64,000 bases of DNA, from assembly GCA_003241895.1 (NCBI GenBank), contig QBLY01000013.1, positions 1 to 64,000 on the forward strand. Direction: 5' to 3'. Origin of the DNA: Lysobacteraceae bacterium (GTDB lineage Bacteria; Pseudomonadota; Gammaproteobacteria; Xanthomonadales; Xanthomonadaceae). Shown here piece by piece: positions 17,063 through 24,138 of this stretch. Positions within the stretch are counted from its first letter, which is position 1. Each line of letters starts with the position of its first letter. The notes beneath the pieces were generated by a model, which was given only the letters and a program-made list of their open reading frames with translations, was not told the DNA's origin and searched no databases. A program made the translations under genes and the position numbers.

Positions 17063-18955
17063 ATGGCCCACAACCAGTTCGAGCTGCTCAAGCAGCGGCG
17101 CTTCCTGCCGTTCTTCCTCACCGCGGCCCTGGGTGCGTTCAACGACAACGTGTTCCGCAACGCCATGCTGGGGCTGATCATCGCCCTGGGCCTGAGCAAC
17201 GACCAGGTGGCGATGTATTCGAACCTGGCGCCGGCGCTGTTCATCCTGCCCTACTTCCTGTTCTCGGCCACGGCAGGGCAGATCGCCGAAAAGTACGAGA
17301 AGGCGGCGCTGATCCGCGTCACCACGGCGATGGAAATAGCCATCATGTCGCTGGCCGCGGTGGGCTTCGTGATGGGCTGGCCGGCGCTGCTGCTGGTGGT
17401 GCTGTTCCTCACCGGGCTGCAGTCGACCCTGTTCGGACCGGTGAAGTATTCGATCCTGCCGCAGGTGCTCAAGCCCGAGGAATTGACCGGCGGCAACGGC
17501 CTGATCGAGATGATCACCTCGCTGTCGATCCTGCTGGGCATGATCACCGGCATCGTGCTGCTGATGAACGCCGAGTCGGGCCCGATGTACGCCGCCGTGG
17601 CCGTGATCTTGCTGGCGATCGTCGGCCACCTGGTGAGCCGCGCCATTCCGCGCGCGCCGGCCGGCGCACCCGACCTCAAGGTCAGCTGGATCCCAGTGAA
17701 GGAAACGCTGGGCGTGATGCGGCTGATGCGCAAGCAGAAGTCGGTGCGCAACTCGGTGCTGGGCATTTCCTGGTTCTGGTTCGTGGGTACGGCGCTGTCG
17801 GCCCAGCTTCCCAATTACGCCGAGCTGCACCTGGGCGCCGCCGACGGCAACCTCACCGTCTACCTGCTGTGCCTGGCGCTGTTCTCGGTGGGTACGGGCG
17901 TGGGCTCGCTGATGTGCGAGAAGCTTTCCGGCCGCACCGTCGAGATCGGCCTGGTGCCGATGGGCGCGCTGGGCATCACCGCCTTCGCGCTGGACCTTTA
18001 CTTCGCGCGCAGCGGGCTGGCGCCGGTGGGCGGCCTGGACGCCGGCAGCTTCATCGCCCAGCCCGGCAGCCTGCGCATCATGTTCGACCTGACGATGATC
18101 GGCATGTTCGCCGGCTTCTTCGTGGTGCCGCTGTTCGCGCTGGTGCAGAGCCGCACCCCCAGCGACGAACTGTCGCGGGTGATCGCCGCCACCAACGTGC
18201 AGAACGCGGTGTTCATCGTCGCCGCCGCGATGGGCAGCCTGCTGGTGCAGCAAAAGCTGGGTTGGTCGATCCCGCAGGTGTTCCTGGCGGTGGCGATCAT
18301 GAACGCCATCGTGACGATCTGGATCTTCTCGATCGTGCCCGAGTTCTTCATGCGCTTCGTGGCCTGGATCTACGTGCGCCTGCTGTACCGCGTGCACACC
18401 GACGGCATCGAGGAACACGTGCCCGACGAAGGCCCGGCGCTGCTGGTGTGCAACCACGTCAGCTACATGGACGCGCTGATCATCAGCGCCTCGGTGCCGC
18501 GGCCGATCCGCTTCGTCATGTACTACAAGATCTTCCAGGTGCCGGTGATGAGCTGGATATTCCGCACCGCCAAGGCCATTCCCATCGCCGGCGCGCGCGA
18601 AGACCCAGCCATGATGCAGCGGGCTTTCGACGAAGTGGACGCCGCGCTGGCCGCAGGCGAACTGGTGTGCATCTTCCCCGAGGGCGCATTGACCAAGGAC
18701 GGACAGATCGCACCGTTCAAGGGTGGCGTGGAAAAGATCCTCGAGCGACGCACCGTGCCCGTGGTGCCGATGGCGCTCAAGGGCATGTGGGACAGCATAT
18801 GGAGCAGGCAGGGCTCGCGCCTGCGCCACCTGCGCCTGCCGCGCCGCTTCCGCGCACACATTGAAGTGGTGGCGGTGCCTGCCGTCGCCGGCGAAGCCGC
18901 CACCGCCGAGGCACTCGAGGCCACGGTGCGAGCGCTGCGCGGTGACAGCGCCTAG
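17063..18955 (+). CDS. MFS transporter fused to a PlsC-type 1-acylglycerol-phosphate acyltransferase
   Basis: A 630-residue two-part membrane protein. Residues 1-~425 are a 12-helix MFS permease of the LplT type, with the N-terminal FLTAALGAFNDNVFRNA conserved in lysophospholipid transporters. Residues ~435-625 are a PlsC acyltransferase with the HX4D motif NHVSYMD at about 463 and the FPEG motif at about 537. The architecture equals LplT joined to the acyltransferase half of Aas, without the acyl-ACP synthetase part. Known LplT/Aas pairs flip lysophospholipids inward and re-acylate them, so membrane phospholipid repair is the likely role. The gene stands alone between a terminator and an unrelated pair. 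Confidence 0.9.
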   Translation: MAHNQFELLKQRRFLPFFLTAALGAFNDNVFRNAMLGLIIALGLSNDQVAMYSNLAPALFILPYFLFSATAGQIAEKYEKAALIRVTTAMEIAIMSLAAVGFVMGWPALLLVVLFLTGLQSTLFGPVKYSILPQVLKPEELTGGNGLIEMITSLSILLGMITGIVLLMNAESGPMYAAVAVILLAIVGHLVSRAIPRAPAGAPDLKVSWIPVKETLGVMRLMRKQKSVRNSVLGISWFWFVGTALSAQLPNYAELHLGAADGNLTVYLLCLALFSVGTGVGSLMCEKLSGRTVEIGLVPMGALGITAFALDLYFARSGLAPVGGLDAGSFIAQPGSLRIMFDLTMIGMFAGFFVVPLFALVQSRTPSDELSRVIAATNVQNAVFIVAAAMGSLLVQQKLGWSIPQVFLAVAIMNAIVTIWIFSIVPEFFMRFVAWIYVRLLYRVHTDGIEEHVPDEGPALLVCNHVSYMDALIISASVPRPIRFVMYYKIFQVPVMSWIFRTAKAIPIAGAREDPAMMQRAFDEVDAALAAGELVCIFPEGALTKDGQIAPFKGGVEKILERRTVPVVPMALKGMWDSIWSRQGSRLRHLRLPRRFRAHIEVVAVPAVAGEAATAEALEATVRALRGDSA

Positions 18956-19051
18956 GCACTCGCTGACTTCGGTTGACCCTGGCCGGCCCCGGCCGCTAGC
19001 GTGGACCGGCAATGAGCCATGCGTCGCAACGACGCAACCCCAGGGGACCCC

Positions 19052-19447
19052 ATGTACTGCCAGAAATGCGGCCACGAAAATTACGATTCGGCTATCCAGT
19101 GTTCGGCCTGCGGCGAAATCCTGGTCCCCGTGACCAAGCCGCCGGCGGACACCTTGCCGCCCCTGCCGTCCTATCCGCCGGCCCGGATGCACGTGGTGGG
19201 CCCGCCCAACCACCTGGTGTGGGCGATCCTGGCCACGCTGTTGTGCTGCCTGCCCAGCGGCATCGTGGCCATCGTGTACGCGGCGCAGGTGGACTCGAAG
19301 TTCATGGCAGGCGACGTGGCCGGGGCCCAGTACGCTTCCGACCAGGCCAAGCTGTGGAGCTGGATTTCGGCCCTCGCCTTGCTGGTGATCGTCGTGGGCT
19401 ATGTGATGCTGGCGGTAGTGGCCACGCTCGGCAGCACGGTGCGTTGA
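19052..19447 (+). CDS. Zinc-ribbon plus CD225/dispanin-type membrane protein
   Basis: A 131-residue protein. Its first residues form a zinc ribbon (YCQKCGHENY, then QCSACGE), followed by a Pro-rich linker and a CD225/dispanin-like region with two hydrophobic segments. These are HLVWAILATLLCCLPSGIVAIVYAAQV and a second helix near the C-terminus, with the intervening polar stretch DVAGAQYASDQAKLWSWIS. CD225 proteins include eukaryotic IFITMs; bacterial members are unassigned. ATG 19052 follows AGGGGA and was preferred over a start at 19019, because the zinc ribbon begins right there. The stop overlaps the TTG start of the DUF2752 gene, implying translational coupling. Confidence 0.8.
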   Translation: MYCQKCGHENYDSAIQCSACGEILVPVTKPPADTLPPLPSYPPARMHVVGPPNHLVWAILATLLCCLPSGIVAIVYAAQVDSKFMAGDVAGAQYASDQAKLWSWISALALLVIVVGYVMLAVVATLGSTVR

Positions 19448-19854
19448 CGGCGCGGACCTGGCCGCTGATCGGCCTGCTGGCCGCGGTGGCGGTTGCGGCC
19501 GTAGTGCTCTGGCAGGTCGACCCGCACCAGGCCGGCAATCCGCTGCCGCCCTGTCCGTCGCTGTGGCTCACCGGGCTGCTGTGCCCGGGCTGCGGCACTA
19601 CGCGCGCCCTGCATGCCCTGCTACACGGCGACCTGCCCGGCGCGCTGGCGATGAATCCGCTGATGGTGCTGGCGCTCCCGCCGCTCGCCGTCCTCACTGC
19701 GCAAACGCTGCGGATACTGCCTTCATCGCTGGAGCCACTGGCCCGGCGCCTGGGCGACGCACGCGCCTGGGCGATCGTATTGATCGGCTACGGCGTGCTG
19801 CGCAACCTGCCCTGGCCACCTTTCTCCTGGCTGGCACCGGGCGGCATGGCCTGA
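19444..19854 (+). CDS. DUF2752 domain membrane protein
   Basis: A 136-residue protein with three or four hydrophobic segments. It carries the DUF2752 signature CPSLWLTGLLCPGCGTTRALHALLHGD, with the paired cysteines of CPGCG. The function of the family is unknown. No ATG or GTG is available at the right place; TTG at 19444 overlaps the TGA of the CD225 gene as TTGA, which explains the rare start through coupled translation. The pairing with a CD225/zinc-ribbon protein suggests the two membrane proteins work together. Confidence 0.8.
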   Translation: MTARTWPLIGLLAAVAVAAVVLWQVDPHQAGNPLPPCPSLWLTGLLCPGCGTTRALHALLHGDLPGALAMNPLMVLALPPLAVLTAQTLRILPSSLEPLARRLGDARAWAIVLIGYGVLRNLPWPPFSWLAPGGMA

Positions 19855-19888
19855 CCCCACGCGCTGCCCGGCACCCCTTGCAGCGCGG

Positions 19889-20767
19889 TCAGGTCGCCCA
19901 GCCGGCCAGCACCAGCAGCGCCAGCACGCCCAGCCACAGCAGCAGGATGCGCCAGACCAGGCTCATCGCGTCGCGCAGCTCCAGCAGGTCGGGGGCCTGC
20001 GCGGGGCCATCCACCGCATAGGCGTCTTCCTCGGCCAGCTCGCTGGCGACGCTGGCGCGCGCGGCGGCGTCCAGGAAACCAGCGTCCAACCGCAGGCCCT
20101 GCGCGTGCCAGTCGCGCCAGGCGCTGAGCACGCGGTCGAAGTCGGCCGCCAGGGCCAGTGCGAAAGTCATCAGCTGAGCCACCGGCCAGTTCAGCACCGC
20201 CAGCGTGGTGCGGGCCAGGCCGCGCTGGCCCTCGGGCAGGCTGCGGCGCGCCTCGCCCTGGGCGCACAGCGAAATCAGGCGGTAGCCCAGCGCGCCCACG
20301 GCGCCCGCCACCAGGAACCAGAACAGCACGCCGAACCAGCGCCACAGCGCGCAGCGGAACACCGCGGCCACCAGCGTGGGGCCTTCGACCACCGGCTCAC
20401 CGCCCTCGGGGAAAAGCGCCACGGCCGCCGCGCGGCGGGCCTCGGGGCCGGTGGCCTCGATCACTTCCTCCACGTCCAGGCTCAGGTCACGCGGACCCCA
20501 GGCGTACAGCAGCGCCAGCAGCGCAAAGCCGAAGGCGGGCAGGCCGTACCAGGCGTCGTCGATCAGGAACTGCGCGGCGCCCACGGCCGCCAGCGGCAGG
20601 CCGACGGCAATCAAAAGCCCCACCCGGTTGGGCCATTCGCCGCCGGTTTGCCGGCCCAGCCAGTGCAGCCAGCCGATGAACCAGTCGTAGCGGCGCAGCG
20701 ACGGCAGCGACGGGAACAGGTGCCCGAGCAGGAGCGAAACAACGACGGCAATGAGCGCGGCGGACAT
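19889..20767 (-). CDS. ampE: AmpE-like inner-membrane regulatory protein
   Basis: A 292-residue membrane protein starting with a hydrophobic segment (VVVSLLLGHLFP) and then the AmpE-type stretch RRYDWFIGWLHWL. Further hydrophobic segments lie in the middle and at the C-terminus. AmpE belongs to the beta-lactamase regulation and cell-wall recycling context in enterobacteria, where it sits beside ampD; its mechanism is not known. Here ampD is absent and the gene ends a five-gene minus-strand run. The start ATG at 20767 gives the usual N-terminus. Convergent with the DUF2752 gene, with a 34-nt gap and no obvious terminator. Confidence 0.75.
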   Translation of the reverse strand: MSAALIAVVVSLLLGHLFPSLPSLRRYDWFIGWLHWLGRQTGGEWPNRVGLLIAVGLPLAAVGAAQFLIDDAWYGLPAFGFALLALLYAWGPRDLSLDVEEVIEATGPEARRAAAVALFPEGGEPVVEGPTLVAAVFRCALWRWFGVLFWFLVAGAVGALGYRLISLCAQGEARRSLPEGQRGLARTTLAVLNWPVAQLMTFALALAADFDRVLSAWRDWHAQGLRLDAGFLDAAARASVASELAEEDAYAVDGPAQAPDLLELRDAMSLVWRILLLWLGVLALLVLAGWAT

Positions 20768-20806
20768 GCCCTGATTCTATCCCCGAAATCCGTCGCCGCC
20801 GCAGCC

Positions 20807-21721
20807 TCAGCCCAACGGCTGGAAGCCGTCACCGACCTGTTCGCGCGCCTGCGACATCCATTCGTCTATCAGCCAGCGCGCTATCGACATCCGGGGCGAC
20901 AGCTGCAGCTCGCCCGAGGCCACGGCGGCCTCGATGTCGGCCAGGCTGAACCAGCGCGCCTGTTCCAGTTCGTCGCCCACCGAAGGCTCCAGCGGCAGCG
21001 CCTGGGCGTGGAAGCCCACCATCAGCGCCGCCGGGAACGGCCAGGGCTGCGACGCGGCGTAGGCGCTTTCCAGCACGGGCACGCCGGCTTCCTCCATCAC
21101 CTCGCGGGCCACGGCCTGTTCAAGCGATTCCCCGGGCTCGACGAAGCCGGCCAGCACGCTCCAGCGCTTCGCCGGCCAGCTGGCCTGGCGGCCCAGCAGC
21201 AGGCGCTCGCCGTCGCTGACCGCGACGATGATGGCCGGGTCGGTGCGCGGGTAGTGTTCCAGGCCGCAGTTGCCGCAGCGGGCGCAGTAGCCGCTCTTGC
21301 ACAGGGCCAGGGGCTGGCCGCAGCCGCCGCAGAAGCGGTTGCGCTGCTGCCAGTGCAGCAGGGCCCGGGCCTGGGCCAGCGCAGCGGCGTCCAGCGCCGG
21401 CCACAGGTGCGCGGCCGACCGCAGGTCCAGGCGACCGGGCATCGGTTCGGGCAGGATTTCGTGCGGCAGGGCAAACCAGGCACCGTCGTCGGACAGGCCC
21501 AGGAAGCTGGCGGCGTCGGGCATCTCGGCCATCAGCTGGGAGCCAATCAGGAACTCGGGCGCTTCGGCGGTGCCGGGGAAACGGGCGTTGCCGTCCAGGT
21601 CCACCACCAGCACGCGGGCGCGGGCCCAGCGCACCCGGAGGTCGTCCGGGCGCTCGCGCATCAGTTCGGAACGGTCCAGGCCGGGACCGCGGAAAGCGTA
21701 GCCCGGCGGCGTGGCGCCCAC
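20807..21721 (-). CDS. nudC: NAD(+) diphosphatase / NAD-capped RNA hydrolase NudC
   Basis: A 304-residue Nudix enzyme. The middle holds the NudC zinc ribbon with four Cys (CGGCGQPL, then CARCGNC). The YPRTDPAIIV stretch and a canonical Nudix box in the C-terminal half (GFVEPGESLEQAVAREVMEE) follow, and then the SQPWPFP family motif. NudC hydrolyses NAD(H) to NMN and AMP and removes NAD caps from RNA. The N-terminal ~120 residues are the less conserved NUDIX-like domain. It starts 7 nt after the erpA stop, so it is cotranscribed with it. Length and motifs are complete. Confidence 0.95.
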   Translation of the reverse strand: MGATPPGYAFRGPGLDRSELMRERPDDLRVRWARARVLVVDLDGNARFPGTAEAPEFLIGSQLMAEMPDAASFLGLSDDGAWFALPHEILPEPMPGRLDLRSAAHLWPALDAAALAQARALLHWQQRNRFCGGCGQPLALCKSGYCARCGNCGLEHYPRTDPAIIVAVSDGERLLLGRQASWPAKRWSVLAGFVEPGESLEQAVAREVMEEAGVPVLESAYAASQPWPFPAALMVGFHAQALPLEPSVGDELEQARWFSLADIEAAVASGELQLSPRMSIARWLIDEWMSQAREQVGDGFQPLG

Positions 21722-21728
21722 GACCGGT

Positions 21729-22088
21729 TCAGGCCGAGAAGCTGCTGCCGCAGCCGCAGGTGGTCTTGGCGTTGGGGTTGCGGATGACGAACTGCGCGCC
21801 CTGCAGGCTTTCGCGATAGTCGACTTCCGCGCCCATCAGGTACTGCAGGCTCAGCGGGTCCACCAGCAGGGTGACGCCGTCGCGGCTGAGCGCCACGTCG
21901 TCCTCGGACTGCTGTTCGTCGAACTCGAAGCCGTACTGGAAGCCAGAGCAGCCGCCGCCGCTGATGAATACCCGCAGCTTCAGGCCCGGGTTGCCCTCTT
22001 CGGCAATGAGCGCCGCGACCTTGGCGGCCGCGGCGGACGTGAACTCGAGCGGTGCGTCGAGCTGCTGGTAGCTGGGATGCATTTCCAT
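21729..22088 (-). CDS. erpA: Iron-sulfur cluster insertion protein ErpA
   Basis: A 119-residue A-type carrier that receives Fe-S clusters and delivers them to apoproteins such as isoprenoid-synthesis enzymes. The three cluster-binding cysteines are in place: one in [11 protein letters not shown] and two in the C-terminal CGCGSSF. It aligns with ErpA rather than IscA or SufA through [13 protein letters not shown] and VDPLSLQYL. The start is chosen at ATG 22088; an upstream TTG at 22124 overlaps the bactofilin stop and would add 12 non-conserved residues. It lies in the run DUF6776-bactofilin-erpA-nudC-ampE. Confidence 0.93.
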   Translation of the reverse strand: MEMHPSYQQLDAPLEFTSAAAAKVAALIAEEGNPGLKLRVFISGGGCSGFQYGFEFDEQQSEDDVALSRDGVTLLVDPLSLQYLMGAEVDYRESLQGAQFVIRNPNAKTTCGCGSSFSA

Positions 22089-22120
22089 GTTGGCCAAGAT
22101 GGGCGCTCCGACCCCCTTAT

Positions 22121-22570
22121 TCAAGCGCTCTGTGCTTCGACCGTGGCCTTCACGCGCGGCGCCGACGCCGCTTCCGGGCCGGTGAGCTGCGCCAGCGGTG
22201 CGTCGGCGTGGATCAGGCGGCCGGTAATCATGGCGCCGGCGGCCATTTCCACCACCTTGTAGTGGATGTTGCCGTTCACGCGCGCGTGCGCCGCCAGCTC
22301 GATCCGCTCGCTGGCGTGGATGTCGCCGGTCATGCGGCCGCTGATCACCACCACCGGCGCGCGGACCTCACCTTCGATGTGGCCATTCTCGGCAATGGTG
22401 ATCACCGCGGCCGAGCCGTCGTCGGCGCTGACCTTGCCGTGGATGGTGCCTTCGACGTACAGGCCGCCGGTGAAGTTGATGTCGCCGCGGATGACGGCGT
22501 GCGGACCGATCAGGGTTTCGACGGCGTTGCCGCTGCCGGGGGATTTCTTCTTGTCGCCCATGCCTAACAT
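22121..22570 (-). CDS. Bactofilin family cytoskeletal protein
   Basis: A 149-residue bactofilin. A short charged N-terminus (GDKKKS) precedes a central right-handed beta-helix of repeating strands ([60 protein letters not shown]), then a low-complexity tail. Bactofilins polymerise without nucleotide into membrane-attached filaments that organise cell-wall synthesis, stalks or motility machinery. The ATG at 22570 has a GAGGAG ribosome site provided by the end of the preceding gene, whose stop is 1 nt upstream. Association with the coiled-coil DUF6776 membrane protein suggests a filament plus membrane anchor pair. Confidence 0.93.
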   Translation of the reverse strand: MLGMGDKKKSPGSGNAVETLIGPHAVIRGDINFTGGLYVEGTIHGKVSADDGSAAVITIAENGHIEGEVRAPVVVISGRMTGDIHASERIELAAHARVNGNIHYKVVEMAAGAMITGRLIHADAPLAQLTGPEAASAPRVKATVEAQSA

Positions 22571-22571
22571 C

Positions 22572-23303
22572 TCATTCTCCTCGTGGCGCCTCGGCCTGCC
22601 ATGGAAAGGCCTGGTCCACGGTGCTGCCGTCCGCGCGCAGCTGCACGCGGACGCGTTGGGGGGTAAAGCCCTCGGGCAGCATGACGCTGCCTTCGAGCTG
22701 CTGGAAATAGCGGAACGAGAACGCCTGTCCGGGTGCGCCCGGCTTCTGTAGTAGATCTTCCCAGCGCAGGCTGCGCAGGCGGCCGCTGCTGACGCCTTCC
22801 ACCGACACCCGCGCCTCGCCCTTGCTGATGGCGCCGCGGTTGAGGTTCTGGGTAAGGGTGACGGTGTAGCGCCACGTGCCGCCTTCCTCGGGCGTAAAGA
22901 CCGCCTCGTGCACCGACAGGCCGCGGCGCTGGCCGGTGGCGCCCACCAGGCGCTCGTAGAAGGCGACGTCGGCGCGCAGGCCCGACACTTCCTCTTCGCG
23001 CTCGGCCAGGCTGGCCTGCACTTCGGTGTTGGCGCTGCGGCTGATCTGGTCGCTGCGGCGCAGGGTGGCCACGTTCTGGCGCAGCTGCTTCACCAGCGCC
23101 TCGGCCTGGGCCGCCCGCCTGGTGTTCACCGCGAGGCTTTCCTGCGCCTTGGAAAGGCCGGGTGCGGCGCGCATCGTGGCCCAGGAATACACCGCCACCA
23201 GGCTCAGCAGCCACAGCGCCAGGCCAACGGCCAGCAGCACGCGCGCGTGCGGGCGATGCGGCACGATCACGAAGCGGGGCTTTTCGGGCGCAGGCGTACT
23301 CAT
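22572..23303 (-). CDS. DUF6776 family single-pass membrane protein with coiled coil
   Basis: A 243-residue bitopic protein: cytoplasmic ~20 residues, one transmembrane helix (about 22-45, LLAVGLALWLLSLVAVYSW), a periplasmic coiled coil (about 50-115, rich in Gln, Leu and Arg heptads), then a beta-rich domain containing FYERLVGATGQRRGLSV and the ending RVRVQLRADG. This fits DUF6776, a family of unknown function next to bactofilin genes in this group of bacteria. It is the first gene of the minus-strand operon. A role as membrane partner of the bactofilin is inferred only from adjacency and topology. Confidence 0.75.
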   Translation of the reverse strand: MSTPAPEKPRFVIVPHRPHARVLLAVGLALWLLSLVAVYSWATMRAAPGLSKAQESLAVNTRRAAQAEALVKQLRQNVATLRRSDQISRSANTEVQASLAEREEEVSGLRADVAFYERLVGATGQRRGLSVHEAVFTPEEGGTWRYTVTLTQNLNRGAISKGEARVSVEGVSSGRLRSLRWEDLLQKPGAPGQAFSFRYFQQLEGSVMLPEGFTPQRVRVQLRADGSTVDQAFPWQAEAPRGE

Positions 23304-23419
23304 CGGGGCGGCGGGGGCCGGGGAAGTGAGGGGACCATGAATGAAGCCGCGCCGCGGGGGCCAGCGTCAAGGCGTGGCATCACTATACTGTGAACTGCGT
23401 CACCCTCCGGGAGCCCGCC

Positions 23420-24019
23420 ATGACCGAAGCACACATTTTCGCCCTGGGCCTGGCCCTCGCCTGCCTGGCCGGCGTGCGCGCCTACTTCACCGTGTTCGGC
23501 GTGGGCCTGGCCGGCCTGATGGGCTGGGTGGACCTTCCCAGCGCGCTGCAGGTCACCACGTCGCCTTGGGTGATGGTGACCGCCGGCGCACTGGCCGCGG
23601 TGGAGTTCAGCGCCGACAAGATACCGGGCGTGGATTCGGGCTGGGACCTGCTGCAAACCCTGGCCCGCGTGCCGGCTGGCGCCTTCCTGGCCGCGGCCAC
23701 GCTGTCCGACGACGGCCAGCTGGGCGGCGGCGCGCTCGCGCTGGGCGCGGGCGCCGCCCTGACCACCCACGCCATCAAGGCCAGCACCCGCGCCCTGATC
23801 AACGCCTCGCCCGAACCGCTGTCGAACTGGACCGCGTCGCTGGGCGAAGATGCCGCGTCGCTGGGCGCACTGGCGCTGGTGTTCTCGCACCCGCTGCTGG
23901 CGCTGGGCCTGCTGCTGGCCGTGCTGCTGGCGTTCGCCGCAGGCGTCGTGCTGCTGGCGCGGTGGCTGTTGAGGCGCCGGTCGGCCGGCAAACCGGCCGG
24001 CGTGGTCAACGGTGCGTGA
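23420..24019 (+). CDS. DUF4126 domain membrane protein
   Basis: A 199-residue hydrophobic protein with several membrane segments. It has the DUF4126 patterns LACLAGVRAYFTVFGVGLAGL near the N-terminus, EFSADKIPGVDSGWDLLQT in the middle, and a glycine/alanine-rich second half with THAIKASTRALINASPEP. Function is unknown. ATG 23420, preceded by CCGGGAG, was preferred over a start at 23390 because the added residues are not membrane-like or conserved. It is divergent from the DUF6776 operon and followed by a signalling gene. Confidence 0.8.
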   Translation: MTEAHIFALGLALACLAGVRAYFTVFGVGLAGLMGWVDLPSALQVTTSPWVMVTAGALAAVEFSADKIPGVDSGWDLLQTLARVPAGAFLAAATLSDDGQLGGGALALGAGAALTTHAIKASTRALINASPEPLSNWTASLGEDAASLGALALVFSHPLLALGLLLAVLLAFAAGVVLLARWLLRRRSAGKPAGVVNGA

Positions 24020-24138
24020 GCGCAGGCGCCGTTGTCCGCAACAACGGGCGATCATCGTTGGCTTCCTTACATGACCGACAACCGCCTGACAGCCGTAGGT
24101 CCGGGGGGCATAATCCAAGGCCAACCGGGGGCCATCCG

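Noticed and set aside
20105-21787. A 560-codon plus-strand frame opposite ampE and nudC
   Set aside because: Gln/Arg/His-rich translation with no domain, opposite two well-supported genes.
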